Below are positions 5,745 to 7,566 of a stretch of DNA of 7,566 nt, piece after piece (position 1 is the stretch's first letter; each line of letters starts with the position of its first letter). A program made the position numbers and the translations under genes. Source of the stretch: Chloroflexota bacterium (lineage in GTDB: Bacteria; Chloroflexota; Dormibacteria; CF-121); assembly GCA_005881235.1 (NCBI GenBank), contig VBEQ01000194.1:1-7566 (forward strand). The letters are read 5' to 3'. The notes beneath the pieces were generated by a model that was given only the letters and a program-made list of their open reading frames with translations, had not been told where the DNA came from and did not search any database.

Positions 5745-6526
5745 GCACGCGAATCGATAGCCTGGCGTCCTTGGTCGAGGACCTCATCTCTGGTTCGATC
5801 GACGTCATCGACTTGACCCAACCGCTGTCGGAGCGCACGCCGATGATCCAGCTTCCACCGCCCTTCGCCAACACCCCAAACTGGAAGACGCACGAGATCA
5901 GCCGCTACGACGAGAAAGGCCCCGCCTGGTACTGGAACTGGTTCGAAGGCGGCGAACACGCCGGCACCCATTTCGACGCTCCCATCCACTGGGTCACCGG
6001 TAAGGACAAGGACGATGTCTCGCAGGTCCCGGTCAGGCGTTTGATCGGCCCCGCAGTCGTGATCGACAAGTCGAAGGAGGCGCAGGCCAATCCGGACTAC
6101 CTGCTAACCCTGAATGACATCCGCGCCTTCGAGTCAGAGCACGGTCCAGCGCGCGAGGGCTCCTGGTTGCTCTATCGCACCGGCTGGGATGCTCGCGCCA
6201 ATGACCAGAAAGCCTTCCTCAATGCGAACGAGACCGGACCGCATACACCGGGCATCGAGATCGAGCTCGCCCAATGGCTGGCGCGCGAGAGCCCCTTTGT
6301 CGGCGTCGGCGTGGAAACGGTTGGCACCGACGCGGGCGCGGCCCATTCCTTCAACCCGCCATTCCCCTGTCACCAGTTCCTGCTGGGCGCCAACAAATAT
6401 GGACTGACGCAACTCGCCCACCTGTCGGCGCTGCCACCGACGGGCGCGGTTCTGCTGGTCGCGCCACTAAAGCTGGTCAAAGGGTCGGGCAGCCCCTGCC
6501 GGGCCCTGGCACTGGTTCAGCGATAG
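5741..6526 (+). CDS. Cyclase-family metal-dependent hydrolase (KynB / isatin hydrolase superfamily)
   Basis: This 261-residue protein belongs to the family (Pfam Cyclase) that includes kynurenine formamidase and isatin hydrolase, which hydrolyse amide or lactam bonds with Zn or Mn. The signature HxGTHxDxPxH is intact: His73, His77, Asp79 and His83. The second half has GVGVETVGTDAG, PCHQFLLGANKYGLTQLAHL and a terminal GSGSPCRALALV, all in family order. The KynB-type glutamate expected 12 residues after the HQFLL histidine (in a LENL-like motif) is Thr here (LTQL), which suggests a different or single-metal site. The length is closer to isatin hydrolases (about 260) than to KynB (about 210). 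The TTG start at 5741 is set by a strong ribosome binding site and the TTGA overlap. Placement after a split 2-oxoacid decarboxylase suggests a shared catabolic route. Family sure, substrate inferred only. Confidence 0.9.
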   Translation: MSTRIDSLASLVEDLISGSIDVIDLTQPLSERTPMIQLPPPFANTPNWKTHEISRYDEKGPAWYWNWFEGGEHAGTHFDAPIHWVTGKDKDDVSQVPVRRLIGPAVVIDKSKEAQANPDYLLTLNDIRAFESEHGPAREGSWLLYRTGWDARANDQKAFLNANETGPHTPGIEIELAQWLARESPFVGVGVETVGTDAGAAHSFNPPFPCHQFLLGANKYGLTQLAHLSALPPTGAVLLVAPLKLVKGSGSPCRALALVQR

Positions 6527-7566
6527 GCACGCCCCAGGGGCTCGAGCTCCGGCCGATCCACGAGGAGGAGCAGCGAGCCTATTCGACGTTGATGCGGCGC
6601 GCCTTTGGTGAGTCGCTTCCAACTGACGAGGAGCTGGCGATCTCGAGGGAGATCACCGAGTTCGACCGCACCCTGGCATTTTTCGATGGCAAGGAGATGG
6701 TCGCGACCGCCGGCATCTTCAGCTATGAGATGACGGTGCCGGGCGGCACGTTGCGGTGCGGGGGCGTCACGCGTGTCAGCGTGCTCACGACCCATCGCCG
6801 GCGTGGCTTGCTGACAGCCATGATGCGGCGCCAGCTCGATGACATGCACGAGCGCGGCGAGCCGCTGGCCGCGCTGTATGCCTCGGAGGCGCCGATCTAT
6901 GGGCGGTTCGGGTACGGGCTGGGGACGTACCAGGCCGCTGTCGAACTCGAACGTTCGCACTCGGCCTTTGCAAAGCCAGTGACCAGCATTGGACGTCTCT
7001 CGATGGTCGACGTGCCAACCGGTGTCCGCCAGTTCACTCGTGTGTGGGAGCAGGCCCGACGCAACCAGCCCGGTATGCTCGCGCTCGACGAGCGCTGGCT
7101 GCGGAGCCAGCTGACCGACCTCGAACTGCATCGGGAAGGCTCGAGCCCCCACTATCGCGTGCTCTACCAGGCTAGCGACAATCCTTCGGGCTTCGCGATT
7201 TACCGGATCAAGATGGACTGGGACGCGGCTGGCCCGAACGGCACGCTGCGACTCGAGATGCTGGTCGCCGCGACGGCCGAGGCCTACGCGGCGCTCTGGC
7301 GCCATGTGCTGGATGTCGACCTGATGGCGCGGGTGTCAGCGGAGATGCGGCCGCTGGACGAGCCCTTGCGTTTCCTGCTCGCCGACTCGCGGCAGCCGAA
7401 AACGAGGATCGAAGACGGCGTGTGGTTGCGACTGGTCGACGTTCCGGCGGCCCTCACGGGACGCCGTTATGCCGTCGACGGTCGCCTGGGGCTGCGCGTG
7501 CGTGACCCGTTCTGTCCGTGGAACGATGGGCAATACGAGCTGGTCGGCGGTCCCGATGGCGCCGAG
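6523..7566 (+). CDS. Eis-like GNAT N-acetyltransferase, incomplete at the right edge
   Basis: The frame is open to the window end. From codon 6541 it reads LELRPIHEEEQ, the first beta strand of the Eis family, followed by RRAFGE, the acetyl-CoA loop RRRGLL (6796-6813) in VSVLTTHRRRGLLTAMM, then ASEAPIYGRFGYG, a strong Eis signature. A second GNAT-like half follows (DERWLRSQLTD, FAIYRIK), then the start of the sterol-carrier-like C-terminal domain. About 342 codons are visible of a usual 400, so the C-terminal carboxylate that acts in catalysis is outside. Such enzymes acetylate amines, including aminoglycosides and protein lysines in mycobacteria; the substrate here is unknown. The start is unclear: no ATG, GTG or TTG occurs in frame between 6277 and 6588. 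ATA 6523 (ATAG overlap with the hydrolase stop) is listed as a boundary only; TTG 6589 or ATG 6592 would delete the first strand. Confidence 0.85.
   Translation, partial: MGTPQGLELRPIHEEEQRAYSTLMRRAFGESLPTDEELAISREITEFDRTLAFFDGKEMVATAGIFSYEMTVPGGTLRCGGVTRVSVLTTHRRRGLLTAMMRRQLDDMHERGEPLAALYASEAPIYGRFGYGLGTYQAAVELERSHSAFAKPVTSIGRLSMVDVPTGVRQFTRVWEQARRNQPGMLALDERWLRSQLTDLELHREGSSPHYRVLYQASDNPSGFAIYRIKMDWDAAGPNGTLRLEMLVAATAEAYAALWRHVLDVDLMARVSAEMRPLDEPLRFLLADSRQPKTRIEDGVWLRLVDVPAALTGRRYAVDGRLGLRVRDPFCPWNDGQYELVGGPDGAE

Noticed and set aside
6476..6545. A -1 ribosomal frameshift fusing the hydrolase to the acetyltransferase
   Set aside because: No X-XXY-YYZ slippery heptamer in the right register precedes the hydrolase stop; the AAAGGG run at 6479 is in the wrong phase. 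The hydrolase ends with its normal family C-terminus.
6517..7305. 262-codon minus-strand open frame opposite the acetyltransferase
   Set aside because: The plus strand encodes consecutive Eis-family motifs across the same region, so this is a shadow.
1..7566. CRISPR array, tRNA, rRNA, insertion sequence or attachment site
   Set aside because: I looked for repeated spacers, cloverleaf-like segments, transposase motifs and flanking terminal repeats and saw none.

Overview
The window is G+C-rich bacterial chromosome with densely packed genes on two divergent arms that part at about 4577-4629. GTG and TTG starts are common, several promoter-like boxes fit TANNNT, and two genes (ispH and cbs) have a -10-like box 6-8 nt before a GTG with no Shine-Dalgarno, as in leaderless transcripts. 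With a cbs-metB pair and an Eis-type acetyltransferase, this suggests an actinobacterium or a Chloroflexota/Dormibacterota-type soil bacterium. The sequence alone does not settle the phylum. I see no rRNA, tRNA, CRISPR array, insertion sequence or phage gene.

Left arm (minus strand, read from 4576 down to 56): cystathionine beta-synthase with a C-terminal CBS-domain pair, overlapping by 4 nt a Cys/Met-metabolism PLP enzyme (cystathionine gamma-lyase/gamma-synthase type). Together they form a transsulfuration unit. After a 53-nt gap with a perfect palindrome and a full-length Shine-Dalgarno comes a 63-residue two-helix membrane protein. It is followed in the +1 frame by an open stretch in which 20 of 45 codons encode proline. 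Next are ispH, the last enzyme of the MEP isoprenoid pathway, and an unrecognised 218-residue membrane protein.

Right arm (plus strand, from 4630): a tightly coupled operon. It encodes the two subunits of a split thiamine-diphosphate 2-oxoacid decarboxylase of the sulfopyruvate/phosphonopyruvate decarboxylase type, then a metal-dependent 'cyclase family' hydrolase (kynurenine formamidase/isatin hydrolase superfamily), then an Eis-like GNAT acetyltransferase that runs off the right edge. Successive genes overlap by 4 nt (GTGA, TTGA and perhaps ATAG).

The most interesting unit is the right-arm operon. A hydrolase that opens cyclic amides or lactones next to a 2-oxoacid decarboxylase is the enzyme pair needed to open a ring such as isatin and decarboxylate the resulting aryl-glyoxylate. 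No substrate can be proved from sequence. The second point of interest is the proline-rich frame beside the small membrane protein, which looks like a detached or frameshifted tail.
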